Of a stretch of DNA of 64,000 nt, positions 40,671 to 48,619 are shown one piece after another. The stretch lies in contig JACKBI010000009.1 of assembly GCA_020634615.1 (NCBI GenBank), positions 186,001 through 250,000 of the forward strand. The letters run 5' to 3'. Made by a program: the position numbers and the translations under genes. Under the pieces are notes generated by a model. It did not search any database. It had not been told where the DNA came from and saw nothing but the letters and a program-made list of their open reading frames with translations. Source of the stretch: Anaerolineales bacterium. GTDB taxonomy: Bacteria > Chloroflexota > Anaerolineae > JAAEKA01. Positions within the stretch are counted from its first letter, which is position 1; each line of letters starts with the position of its first letter.

Positions 40671-41693
40671 ATGAAAACCCGCTGGTCCGTCGTACCCTTG
40701 TTGCTGATTTTCGTACTGGTTGTGAGCGCTTGCGCCACACCAGCCGCCCAGAACACCGCCACCGAGGCCACCACCGCTCCGGTGGAACAACCAACTGCCG
40801 CCGAACCCGAAGCCCCGGCCGAAACCGAAATGGCTAAGGATATTGTTGATACCGCGATTGCCGCCGGCAGCTTCAACACCCTGGTGGCCGCCGTTCAGGC
40901 CGCTGGTCTGGAAGATGCGCTGCGCGGCGACGGTCCGCTGACCGTCTTCGCTCCCACGGACGAGGCGTTCGCGGCCCTGCCCGAAGGCACTGTCGAAAGT
41001 TTGTTGGCCGACCCAGAAGCATTGAGCGCTATCTTGCTCTACCACGTGATCGATGGTAAGGTAATGGCTGAAAGCGTGACCGATGGCCTCGAAGCCAGCA
41101 CGCTGCAAGGCTCGGCTGTGAAGTTCTCCATCGTCGATGGCAAGCCGATGATCAACGACGCCAACATCGTTGCCACCGACATCGAAGCATCCAACGGCGT
41201 GATCCATGTCATCGATGCGGTCATCCTGCCGCCCGCTGACGCTGCGATGGACGACGGCGCGATGGCTGACGACGCCATGACCAAGGACATCGTTGACACG
41301 GCCATTGCTGCTGGCAGCTTTAACACCCTGGTGGCCGCCGTTCAGGCCGCTGGTCTGGAAGACGCACTGCGCGGCGACGGCCCGCTGACTGTCTTCGCTC
41401 CCACCGACGAGGCGTTCGCCGCACTGCCGGAAGGCACTGTCGAGAGCCTGCTGGCCGATCCCGAAGCGCTGGCCGACATTCTGCTTTACCATGTCGTATC
41501 AGGCAAGCTGATGGCCTCGGATGTTGTGGAGCGCGGGTTCATCACCACGCTGCTGGAGCGCCCGTTGGCGGTCACTGCGGTGGGTGACACGGTCACGATC
41601 AATAACGCCGCCAATGTCGTCACGGCTGATATCGAGGCCTCCAACGGCGTGATCCATGTGATTGATGCCGTGTTGATCCCGGCCAACAACTAA
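40671..41693 (+). CDS. Lipoprotein with two fasciclin (FAS1) domains
   Basis: The 340-residue protein has a lipoprotein signal (LLLIFVLVVSACAT), a Thr/Pro/Glu-rich linker (about 22-52) and two FAS1 domains (about 55-185 and 203-340). FAS1 domains mediate adhesion at the cell surface. Sixty-three residues beginning KDIVDTAIAAGSFNTLVAAV are identical in both domains, while the second halves differ. AAAGGAGAG lies before the ATG. It is probably a surface or matrix protein; the ligand is unknown. Confidence 0.9.
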   Translation: MKTRWSVVPLLLIFVLVVSACATPAAQNTATEATTAPVEQPTAAEPEAPAETEMAKDIVDTAIAAGSFNTLVAAVQAAGLEDALRGDGPLTVFAPTDEAFAALPEGTVESLLADPEALSAILLYHVIDGKVMAESVTDGLEASTLQGSAVKFSIVDGKPMINDANIVATDIEASNGVIHVIDAVILPPADAAMDDGAMADDAMTKDIVDTAIAAGSFNTLVAAVQAAGLEDALRGDGPLTVFAPTDEAFAALPEGTVESLLADPEALADILLYHVVSGKLMASDVVERGFITTLLERPLAVTAVGDTVTINNAANVVTADIEASNGVIHVIDAVLIPANN

Positions 41694-41715
41694 CAAAAAA
41701 AGGCAGACTGCGAGC

Positions 41716-41751
41716 GTCGTGAGCGATCCGGAATTCCGGATCGCTCACGAC
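41716..41751. repeat. Perfect 36-base palindrome after the FAS1 gene
   Basis: GTCGTGAGCGATCCGGAA is followed directly by its exact complement, TTCCGGATCGCTCACGAC (18-base arms, no loop). There is no T tract. It could be a terminator-like cruciform, a protein-binding site or a dispersed element. Confidence 0.75.
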
Positions 41752-41758
41752 CGGTAAA

Positions 41759-41815
41759 GAGACATTTCCAACGAAATCAGTTTACTGGCATCGATTCTGA
41801 AGCGAGACATTTCCA
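41759..41815. repeat. Direct repeat GAGACATTTCCA flanking the promoter region of the peroxiredoxin-like gene
   Basis: GAGACATTTCCA occurs at 41759-41770 and 41804-41815; the second copy runs into the ATG. Spacing is 45 bases. It could be a regulator site, or chance. Confidence 0.5.
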
Positions 41816-42300
41816 TGACACACTATCCGCCCGCCGGCGAGGCTACCGACTTTTCGCTGGTCAACACCACAGGTCAGCAGATCAAGCTGTCTGATTACAG
41901 AAACAAGAAGAACGTAGTCCTGGTCTTCAATCGGGGCTTCACTTGACCATACTGCCGCAAGCATATGGCGCAGTTGCGTCAAGATTACGCCCAGTTTGCT
42001 GAACGCGACACCGAAGTCGTCGTGGTTGGACCTGAGGATCAGACAGCGTTTGCAAAGTATTGGCAGAAAGAAGATCTCCCATTCGTGGGCCTGGCAGACC
42101 CTGATCACACAGTTGCAGATCAGTACGGTCAGCAGGTCAAGTTGCTCAAGTTCGGCCGCATGCCGGCGCTGATGGTGATCGACATGCAGGGGCAGATCAG
42201 ATTCAAGCACTACGCCAGTTCCATGAGCGACATCGTTGCTAACAGCGAGTTGTTCGATGTGCTGGATGCCGTAAATGACGAAATCATCAATCCAGTCTGA
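41815..42300 (+). CDS. Peroxiredoxin-like (AhpC/TSA, thioredoxin-fold) protein, probable selenoprotein with Sec44 encoded by TGA
   Basis: Reading through one TGA (41944-41946) gives 161 residues: MTHYPPAGEATDFSLVNTTG at the start, then VVLVFNRGFT-U-PYCRKHMAQ and a normal thioredoxin-fold rest (VVVVGPEDQTAFAKYWQKED, GRMPALMVIDMQGQIRF). The TGA is exactly where relatives have the redox-active Cys of a C-x2-C pair; Cys47 is present. Both flanks are well conserved and in the same frame. Downstream, TGGCGC (41966-41971) pairs with GCGTCA (41976-41981) around AGTT, 26 bases from the TGA, fitting a bacterial SECIS. It would reduce peroxides or disulfides with thiol reductants. Without Sec insertion only a 43-residue fragment is made. 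Confidence 0.82.
41966..41981 (+). promoter_or_regulatory. Candidate bacterial SECIS stem-loop
   Basis: Stem UGGCGC/GCGUCA (six pairs, one G-U) with loop AGUU, whose second base is G. The loop starts 26 bases after the UGA, within the range known for bacterial SECIS elements. An alternative, longer-looped stem (ACTGC 41951-41955 with GCAGT 41970-41974) overlaps it. Found by eye; no folding was run. Confidence 0.6.
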
Positions 42301-42313
42301 AAAAAGGGATCTC

Positions 42314-43231
42314 ATGCAAGACAAAACTGCATTGGTAACCGGGGCGACCTCTGGCATTGGACGGGTAACCGCCCTGGAGCTTGCCCGCAAGGGAGCGACC
42401 GTAATCGTGGTCGGCCGCAACGAATCCAAGGCGCGCGAGGTCGTAAGCGCGATCCAGAACGAAACCGGCAACGAGCGCGTTTCCTATCTGCTGGCCGACC
42501 TCTCGTCTGTCAGCGCGACGAAAGCGCTTTCTGAGGAGTTTCACCGCAAGTTCGACCGTCTGGATGTGCTGGTGAATAATGCCGGCGCGATTTTCATGAC
42601 GCGTGGCGAGACAGTGGATGGCTTCGAAAACACCTTTGCGCTGAATCACCTGGTGGGATATTTCTACCTCACCAACCTGCTGCTGGACACCATCGTCGCC
42701 AGCGCGCCGGCCCGGATCGTCAGCGTTTCGTCGGGAGCGCACTCATTCGGCGGCATGAACTTCGATGACCTGCAGGGCAAGGAAAAATACAGCGGCTGGC
42801 GCGCTTACGGTCAGTCCAAGCTGGCCAACCTGCTGTTCACCTATGAGCTGGCGCGCCGGCTGGAAGGCACGGGCGTCACCGCCAACGCCCTGCACCCCGG
42901 CTTCGTAGCCAGCAATTTCGGTCGCACCAACAACAGCGAGAGCACGCTCCAGCGTATTGGGCTGCGGATGTCACAGGTCATGGCTGTCAGCGAAGAAAAG
43001 GGCGCGGCGACCAGCATCTATCTGGCCACATCGCCGGAGGTCGAAGGCGTGACCGGAAAGTACTTCCAGAACTGCAAGCCGAAAGATAGCTCCAAAGCCA
43101 GCTACAGCCAGGCCGACCAGGCCCGACTCTGGCAGGTCAGTGAACAGCTCTTGCAGATCAATGCTACGGTGCCTCCCGTGAAAAGCGCAAGCAGCACCGC
43201 CGCGCCAGTTCTGGAAACGGCGATCGCGTAG
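42314..43231 (+). CDS. Short-chain dehydrogenase (retinol dehydrogenase/WW-oxidoreductase-like)
   Basis: The 305-residue classical SDR has the NADP motif TGATSGIG, NNAGAIF, catalytic Ser (SVSSGAHS) and Y-x3-K in YGQSKLAN. It follows the peroxiredoxin-like gene by 13 bases and is likely co-transcribed. AAGGGA precedes ATG 42314. The substrate is unknown. The tail after about residue 285 (SASSTAAPVLETAIA) is low complexity. Confidence 0.85.
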   Translation: MQDKTALVTGATSGIGRVTALELARKGATVIVVGRNESKAREVVSAIQNETGNERVSYLLADLSSVSATKALSEEFHRKFDRLDVLVNNAGAIFMTRGETVDGFENTFALNHLVGYFYLTNLLLDTIVASAPARIVSVSSGAHSFGGMNFDDLQGKEKYSGWRAYGQSKLANLLFTYELARRLEGTGVTANALHPGFVASNFGRTNNSESTLQRIGLRMSQVMAVSEEKGAATSIYLATSPEVEGVTGKYFQNCKPKDSSKASYSQADQARLWQVSEQLLQINATVPPVKSASSTAAPVLETAIA

Positions 43232-43271
43232 TGTGAACACGGCCCGCCCGCGACCAGTGGAGATGTCAGCA

Positions 43272-43973
43272 ATGAGGACCAAAACCGTGGCAATGTTGAT
43301 GGCGGCAATGCTGCTGGTGGCAACCGCCACTGCGGCGTTGGCCCACCGGCCCTACTTCGAAGAGTCTGACATTGTGGGCAGCATGCCGTGGGAGATCGAC
43401 GATCCGACGGTCTCGACGGTGATCTACGCGACGCTGGACTCACGTGCCGACGCGGACTATTACACTTTCGCAGGCGAGGCTGGCCAGCGTATTCTGCTGG
43501 AGATCACAATTCCCCAGATCGCGGGCCAGGAACTGTTTGCGCCATCGCTGGCGCTGGTCGGACCGGGACTGCCGGCCGGGCAGCTTCCGCTGCGTGTGGC
43601 AACAGCAGATAACCTCGGCGTCGTCGAGATCGCACCGCCAACCGGCGCTGCCGAGACCTTCTACGAGCCGTTCAGCCGCACCTCCTACTGGGAGCGCCAA
43701 TCTGAGCGGGTCACCCTTCCAGCCGATGGGCAATACACCGTCGCGATTTGGCATCCGCGCGGTGAGGTCGGCCGCTATGGGTTTGTGATCGGCGACAAGG
43801 AACGGCTGGGTGGCGACCTGCTGGGACTGGCCGGCAAGCTGCGCAGCTACTGGACTCCCGTGCCTGAACCTGATGAACCGCTCCTCCAGGAAGTCAACCT
43901 GACGGGCATGACGCGGCTGCCGGAGGCCAAGCCGGCCGGCTGGCGTTACAGCACGTCATGCGCGGAGGAATAG
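43272..43973 (+). CDS. Secreted protein of unknown function
   Basis: The 233-residue product has a signal peptide (MRTKTVAMLMAAMLLVATAT, cleavage near ALA-HR). The mature part looks like an all-beta domain: YATLDSRADADYYTFAGEAG, RILLEITIPQ and GQYTVAIWHPRGEVGRYGFV. The D-A-D-Y-Y-x-F pattern recalls bacterial pre-peptidase or pentraxin-like jelly rolls, suggesting glycan or protein binding; this is a guess. GGAG lies ten bases before ATG 43272. A terminator follows. Confidence 0.65.
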   Translation: MRTKTVAMLMAAMLLVATATAALAHRPYFEESDIVGSMPWEIDDPTVSTVIYATLDSRADADYYTFAGEAGQRILLEITIPQIAGQELFAPSLALVGPGLPAGQLPLRVATADNLGVVEIAPPTGAAETFYEPFSRTSYWERQSERVTLPADGQYTVAIWHPRGEVGRYGFVIGDKERLGGDLLGLAGKLRSYWTPVPEPDEPLLQEVNLTGMTRLPEAKPAGWRYSTSCAEE

Positions 43974-44020
43974 GCGCTCACTGCCACCGCTGGAGACGAA
44001 GCCTGGTGGGACAAGAAATA

Positions 44021-44063
44021 ACAGAAGCGGCAGCCTCTTTGGAGGACTGCCGCTTCTGTTTTC
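44021..44063 (+). terminator. Intrinsic terminator after the secreted protein gene
   Basis: ACAGAAGCGGCAG (44021-44033) pairs with CTGCCGCTTCTGT (44047-44059), then TTTTC. The inner loop adds CCTC/GAGG. An A-rich left flank suggests it may work from both sides. Confidence 0.88.
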
Positions 44064-44148
44064 TGCAACGAACACACGACGTGTGATCCTGCCAGTCACC
44101 GCTGGCATCAGGCGACGTGCAGGCCGCGCCGCATGCTGTCAGCATACT

Positions 44149-44445
44149 CTAGCCGCCGGCGATGGCTCCAACGACCAGAAACGGTTCCGTACCTGCGGCG
44201 ACCGCGTCTGGCAGCAGCGCATCCGGTGAGTCGTGCGACAAGTCTTCCTGGCAGGCAAAGAAACGCACAAAGGGACGGCGCTGCTGCGTGACCTGATCAC
44301 GTATCGTGCCGCGCAGCATGGGATAGCGAGCCTCCAGTGCGTCGAGCACTGAGCGCTGCGTCACCGGCCCGCTGACCTCGATAGTCACCTCTGCACCGCT
44401 GCCTGCCAGCCTGCGCAGATGGGTGGGGAGACGTACGCGGATCAT
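44149..44445 (-). CDS. MoaD/ThiS-family ubiquitin-like sulfur carrier
   Basis: The 98-residue beta-grasp protein begins MIRVRLPTHLRRLAG and ends VGAIAGG. The terminal Gly-Gly is what E1-like enzymes activate to a thiocarboxylate in molybdopterin, thiamin or other sulfur-transfer pathways. The internal RRPFVRFFACQEDLSH is unusual for MoaD. It overlaps the BNR-repeat gene by four bases. No MoaE, MoeB or ThiF is adjacent. Confidence 0.75.
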   Translation of the reverse strand: MIRVRLPTHLRRLAGSGAEVTIEVSGPVTQRSVLDALEARYPMLRGTIRDQVTQQRRPFVRFFACQEDLSHDSPDALLPDAVAAGTEPFLVVGAIAGG

Positions 44446-45557
44446 GACAGCGTCTGTACTTCCACCGACAGCACGGCCGGCAGGTCATGCACGACTGCTG
44501 ACCAGTTGTCGCCTGCATCCGCCGAGGCATACACCTGCCCGCCGGTAGTGCCGAAGTAGACACCACATGAGTCCAGCTTGTCGATAGCCATCGCGTCGCG
44601 CAACACGTTGACGTAGCAGTCGCGTTGCGGCAGACCCTTTGTGAGTGCTTCCCATTCGTTGCCGCCCGTCCGGCTGCGGTAGACGGCCAGCTTGCCATCC
44701 AGCGGGTAATGCTCCGAGTCGCTCTTGATTGGCACCACGTAGACGGTGTCTGGCTCGTGCGCGTGAACATCTACCACGAAGCCGAAGTCGGTCGGCAGAT
44801 TGCCGCTGATTTCGTACCACGAGTCGCCGGCGTTGTCGCTGCGCATCACATCCCAGTGCTTCTGCATGAAGAGCACGTTGGGGCGCGCCGGATGCAAGGC
44901 GACGTGGTGTACGCAGTGGCCGACTTCCGCGTCCGGGTCGGGAATGTACTCGGACTTCAGTCCGCGGTTGATGGGCAGCCAGCTCGCGCCGGCATCGTCG
45001 CTGCGGAAAGCGCCCGCAGCCGAGATAGCGATGTAGATCCGCGCCGGGTTGCTGGGGTCGAGCAGGATCGTGTGCAGACACATGCCGCCCGCGCCCGGTT
45101 GCCAGTTGGGACCGGTGCCGTGCTGGCGCAGCCCGGCCAATTCGGTCCACGACATTCCGCCGTCGGTCGAGCGGAACAGGGCCGCATCTTCCACGCCGGC
45201 GTATACAGTGTCCACGTCGGTCAGCGAGGGTTCGAAGTGCCAGACGCGCCTGAAGTCCCACGGATGGGGAGTGCCGTCGTACCACTGATGTGTGCCTGGG
45301 ATACCCTCGTAAAGGAACTCGTTGCTCACCGGCGACCACGTCTTGCCGCCGTCGTCTGAGCGGTGAACCACCTGGCCGAACCAGTCGCTGCACTGCGATG
45401 CGTACAGCCGGTCCGGGTTCAGCGGCGATCCCTTCATGTGGAAAATCTCAAGGCCGGGAAAGTGCGGCCCGCTGACCTCCCACTTGTCACGTTTGCCATC
45501 CGAGGTCAAAACGAACGCGCCCTTGCGCGTGCCAACCAATACCCTAACTGAAGTCAT
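44442..45557 (-). CDS. BNR/sialidase-like beta-propeller protein
   Basis: The 371-residue protein has repeated Asp-box-like motifs (S-x-D-x-G-x-x-W): RSDDGGKTWSPV, RSTDGGMSWTEL, RSDDAGASWLPI, RSDNAGDSWYEI, ASADAGDNWSAV. It lacks a signal peptide and the Arg triad needed for sialidase activity was not seen. AGGAGG precedes ATG 45557. It is translationally coupled to the MoaD-like gene, so the two probably act together; this propeller may be a substrate or scaffold. The function is unknown. Confidence 0.75.
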   Translation of the reverse strand: MTSVRVLVGTRKGAFVLTSDGKRDKWEVSGPHFPGLEIFHMKGSPLNPDRLYASQCSDWFGQVVHRSDDGGKTWSPVSNEFLYEGIPGTHQWYDGTPHPWDFRRVWHFEPSLTDVDTVYAGVEDAALFRSTDGGMSWTELAGLRQHGTGPNWQPGAGGMCLHTILLDPSNPARIYIAISAAGAFRSDDAGASWLPINRGLKSEYIPDPDAEVGHCVHHVALHPARPNVLFMQKHWDVMRSDNAGDSWYEISGNLPTDFGFVVDVHAHEPDTVYVVPIKSDSEHYPLDGKLAVYRSRTGGNEWEALTKGLPQRDCYVNVLRDAMAIDKLDSCGVYFGTTGGQVYASADAGDNWSAVVHDLPAVLSVEVQTLS

Positions 45558-45692
45558 GTCGTCCTCCTGTGTGCGATCCTGCAAAATACTTATCTGCCAG
45601 ATTGGCCAGTATGATTATAGAACATTTATTCTGACACGCCAAATTCGACAGAATGCCGCACGAACCCGGTGCATTCATCGCACCAGTCGCGC

Positions 45693-46172
45693 TCATTGCT
45701 GCCAGTTGAGTACCGTGCCTCCCTGTCCCAACAGCACGCTGCCGGGAAATACGCGCAGCCGCCACGGATCCAGCCGGATCACCGCAAACTCCTCAGCCAG
45801 TGGTTTGTCCCATCCGGGGACAATGGCGGGATCATAGCCCACCGGTTCGGGACCGTTGAGGAACAGGTTCCAGACCACGATGCGAGTCGCGTCGTCGAAC
45901 AGCAGGGCGGCGCGGCATTCGGCCGCGCAGGTATCATGGCTTGGCGTCCAGTAGTTCACGGACATATAGGGGTGGGTCGCCAGATGAGCGCGTTTGACCG
46001 GCGTTGGCCGCGTGGCGATCCAGCCGACCAGCGAGGCGCCATCCCATTGCCAGATAGGATGCAAAATTCGCGAACGCGGCCGCTCTTCAGCATCGACGGT
46101 CGCCGCGGTGCACCACACGATGCGGTGCGCCATCTCCACAAACGCCGGTGCGGTTTGGTTCAGATCGTTCAC
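45693..46172 (-). CDS. Pyridoxamine 5'-phosphate oxidase-like flavin-binding protein
   Basis: The 159-residue split-barrel protein has AHRIVWCTAATVDAEERPRS at the N-terminus and KRAHLATHPYMSVNYW in the middle, the FMN/F420-binding PNPOx-like pattern. It is probably an oxidoreductase on a small cofactor or a general stress protein. The GTG at 46172 has AGAGGT eight bases upstream. A GTG at 46199 lies at the edge of the palindromic hairpin and has no ribosome site, so the shorter start is preferred. Confidence 0.72.
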   Translation of the reverse strand: MNDLNQTAPAFVEMAHRIVWCTAATVDAEERPRSRILHPIWQWDGASLVGWIATRPTPVKRAHLATHPYMSVNYWTPSHDTCAAECRAALLFDDATRIVVWNLFLNGPEPVGYDPAIVPGWDKPLAEEFAVIRLDPWRLRVFPGSVLLGQGGTVLNWQQ

Positions 46173-46200
46173 GGTTATGTACCTCTTGGCCAAATTCACG

Positions 46201-46232
46201 GAAGCTCGACTGTCTGCAAACAGTCGAGCTTC
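46201..46232 (-). terminator. Perfect hairpin downstream of prfB
   Basis: GAAGCTCGACTGT (46201-46213) pairs with ACAGTCGAGCTTC (46220-46232) around CTGCAA. It begins four bases after the prfB stop on the minus strand. There is no U tract; a weak terminator or a dispersed palindrome are both possible. Confidence 0.6.
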
Positions 46233-46235
46233 AGA

Positions 46236-47352
46236 TTACTCGGGATCGTTGTTGTCCTGGCCGACGCGCTCCTTGAGCCAGGCCTCCATGAAGCCGTCCA
46301 GACCGCCGTCCAGCACACTCTGTGGGTTGCCGACCTCGTAGTCGGTGCGCAGGTCCTTGACCATCTGGTAGGGCTGAAGGACGTATGAGCGAATCTGGTT
46401 GCCCCATCCCATCTCGATGTGCTTGCCTTTCAGGCGGGCATTATGCTCTTCCCGCTTGGCAAGCTCAGCGTCATAAAGCTTGCCGCGCAGCACGCGCATG
46501 GCCGATTGGCGATTTTGCGATTGGCTGCGTTCGTTCTGGCACTGCACCACGATGCCACTGGGGATATGGGTCAGCCGAACCGCGGTCGAGTTCTTTTGCA
46601 TGTGCTGGCCGCCGGCGCTGCCGGCGCGGAACACATCCATCCGAACATCGTCGGGGTTGATCTCGATGTCGATGTCATCATCCAGCAGCGGCAGCACCTC
46701 CACCAGCGCAAACGAGGTGTGCCGGCGCGCAGACGAGTCGAAGGGACTGATGCGGACCAACCGATGCACACCGCGTTCGGAGTTTAGGTAGCCGTACGCC
46801 CACGCGCCATCGATCTCCATCGTGACGCTTTTGACCCCGGCCTCTTCGCCGTCGGTGCGGTCAGTCAGTTCGGCATTGTAGCCGCGGCGCTCAGCCCAGC
46901 GGAAATACATACGCATCAGCATTTCCGCCCAGTCCTGCGCTTCGGTCCCGCCTGCGCCGGCATGGATGCTTAGGATCGCTCCGTCGCGGTCGTGTGGACC
47001 GCTCAGCGCCAACAGGAACTCGCGCCGGTCCAGCTCAGCTGCAATCCGTTCGGCGTCTCTGGCGATTCCATCGGCGATGCCGGTGTCTTCTTCTTCCGCG
47101 GCCAGCTCCAGCAGCTCCAGGTTATCCTGCACCTGCAAGGCCAGGTCATCCCAGACGGACACCGTCTCGCGCAACTCCGACAGGGTGCGCATAATCTCCT
47201 GCGCGCCCTGCGGGTCGTCCCAGATCGATGGGTCGGCGGCTTTCGCCTCAAGTTCTTCTAGCTGCGCCTGCTTTGCCGGGATGTCAAAGACGCCCCCTGA
47301 GCAAGTCAATGCGCTCGCTCAACTCTTCTAACTGTATGCGGATGTCTTCCAT
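46236..47352 (-). CDS. prfB: Peptide chain release factor 2, with programmed +1 frameshift
   Basis: RF2 recognises UGA and UAA and releases the peptide. The first 22 codons (47352-47287, MEDIRIQLEELSERIDLLRG then RL) end at CTT followed by an in-frame TGA (47286-47284); slipping forward one base continues with DIPAKQAQLEEL for 350 codons. AGGGGG (47298-47293) sits three bases before CTT, the classic internal Shine-Dalgarno for RF2 autoregulation. The peptide anticodon SPF (VRISPFDSSARR) and the GGQ (AGSAGGQHMQ) are present. Total 371 residues. Confidence 0.95.
47284..47298 (-). promoter_or_regulatory. RF2 programmed frameshift site
   Basis: On the minus strand AGGGGG-CGT-CTT-TGA-C: the internal Shine-Dalgarno, a three-base spacer, the CUU slippery codon and UGA followed by C. 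When RF2 is scarce the ribosome shifts +1 and makes more RF2. Confidence 0.95.
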
Positions 47353-47382
47353 GGTTTTATCCTCACGATACTTTTGTGCTGC

Positions 47383-48333
47383 TTACGCAAACAACGAATC
47401 GACGAATATTTTGGGATCGAACGGCGCGATGTCGGTCATCCGCTCGCCGGTGCCGACGAAACGTACCGGCACGCCCAGTTCCTGGGCAATGGCGAAAACG
47501 ATTCCACCTTTGGCCGTGCCGTCCAGCTTGGTCAGGATGACACCGGTCACCTTGACTGCTTCCTTGAAATGGCGCGCCTGGCTCAGCGCATTCTGGCCCG
47601 TGGATGCGTCGAGAATCAGGAAGGTCTCGTGGGGCGCCTTGTGCACTTGCCGTGACGCCACGTTGCGCACCTTCTCCAGCTCCTTCATCAGGTTGAACTT
47701 AGTGTGCAGCCGGCCAGCGGTGTCGATGATCAGCAGGTCCGCCTTGCGCGTTTCCTGGCAGGCGCGAATGGCATCGAAGACGACCGCGCCGGGGTCCGCG
47801 CCCTGTCCCTGTGCGATCACATCCACGCCGACCCGCTCGCCCCAGATCTGGAGCTGGTGCACGGCTGCCGCGCGGAAGGTGTCGGCGGCGGCCAGCACAA
47901 CTTTGCGTCCGTGGTCTTTGTAGAGTTTGGCCAGCTTGGCAATGCTGGTCGTCTTGCCTGATCCGTTGACGCCGACCACCAGGACGACGGTCAGCAGCCG
48001 CGGCTCGTCGATCTCCATCGCATCGCTGCCGCCCAGCATAGCCAGCATCTCCTGCTTCAGCACCGCTTGCGCGTCGGCGGGCCGCTTGATGCCCTCCTTC
48101 GAGACGCGTTGCTGGACACGCGCCACCAGCACCTCGGTTGTTTCAATGCCGACATCGCCCATAATGAGCGTCTCTTCCAATTCATCCCAGGTTTGCTCAG
48201 TGATCTCATTGGCCTGGAAGATGTTGCCGAGGCGGCCAAACATGCCGCCGCGGGTCTTCTCCAGGCTGTCGTGGATCCGCTGCTCGTCGGCCTGTTGCTC
48301 TTCTGTTGATCGACGAAATAGTCTTAGCGCCAC
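47383..48333 (-). CDS. ftsY: Signal recognition particle receptor FtsY
   Basis: The 316-residue SRP GTPase docks ribosome-SRP complexes at the membrane. It has the N domain (about 1-90), G1 (VVGVNGSGKTTSIAKLA), ADTFRAAAVHQL, DTAGRLHTK and TKLDGTAKGGI. It has only a short acidic N-terminus, as in many non-enteric bacteria. The GTG at 48333 has GAGGAG seven bases upstream, preferred over a longer frame to 48405. It lies upstream of prfB on the same strand and divergent from rnc. Confidence 0.94.
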   Translation of the reverse strand: MALRLFRRSTEEQQADEQRIHDSLEKTRGGMFGRLGNIFQANEITEQTWDELEETLIMGDVGIETTEVLVARVQQRVSKEGIKRPADAQAVLKQEMLAMLGGSDAMEIDEPRLLTVVLVVGVNGSGKTTSIAKLAKLYKDHGRKVVLAAADTFRAAAVHQLQIWGERVGVDVIAQGQGADPGAVVFDAIRACQETRKADLLIIDTAGRLHTKFNLMKELEKVRNVASRQVHKAPHETFLILDASTGQNALSQARHFKEAVKVTGVILTKLDGTAKGGIVFAIAQELGVPVRFVGTGERMTDIAPFDPKIFVDSLFA

Positions 48334-48360
48334 TCTTTTTCTCCTCAAGTGAGCTAGGTT

Positions 48361-48411
48361 GATCCCAGGACATAGAAACGTGCGCCGGACAGCGCACGTT
48401 GGCAAGGGATC
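48361..48411 (-). other. Structured leader of ftsY
   Basis: AACGTGCGC (48378-48386) pairs with GCGCACGTT (48392-48400), and outside it GATCCC (48361-48366) with GGGATC (48406-48411). The stems lie 28-78 bases before the ftsY GTG. No U run, so not a terminator. Confidence 0.5.
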
Positions 48412-48496
48412 GATTGTGCTCCGCCGGAATTATACGCGAACTCATGCGTTTTGCTAAATCGACCGCGCCGGTCCGCACACGAAGCCGACACAGCGA

Positions 48497-48525
48497 TTGG
48501 GGCTTTGGCGGCCCTGTGCTATAAT
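48497..48525 (+). promoter_or_regulatory. Promoter of the rnc-smc operon
   Basis: TTGGGG (48497-48502), a 17-base spacer and TATAAT (48520-48525). The predicted start near 48532 gives rnc a leader of about 88 bases that carries a long hairpin. Confidence 0.6.
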
Positions 48526-48553
48526 CGAATCGCTATTCACATTTCGCTGGACG

Positions 48554-48593
48554 ACTTCCCTCTGCACGAGTAGCTGCCTGTTCAGAGGGAAGT
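48554..48593 (+). promoter_or_regulatory. Hairpin in the rnc leader, possible RNase III autoregulation site
   Basis: ACTTCCCTCTG (48554-48564) pairs perfectly with CAGAGGGAAGT (48583-48593) around an 18-base loop, ending 12 bases before the Shine-Dalgarno. RNase III genes elsewhere are controlled by cleavage of such a leader stem. Confidence 0.6.
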
Positions 48594-48619
48594 TGGTCAG
48601 GCCATGGAGGTTTGTCCTG

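Noticed and set aside
44442..45557. Active sialidase
   Set aside because: Asp boxes are present but no Arg triad, Tyr/Glu nucleophile pair or signal peptide was found.
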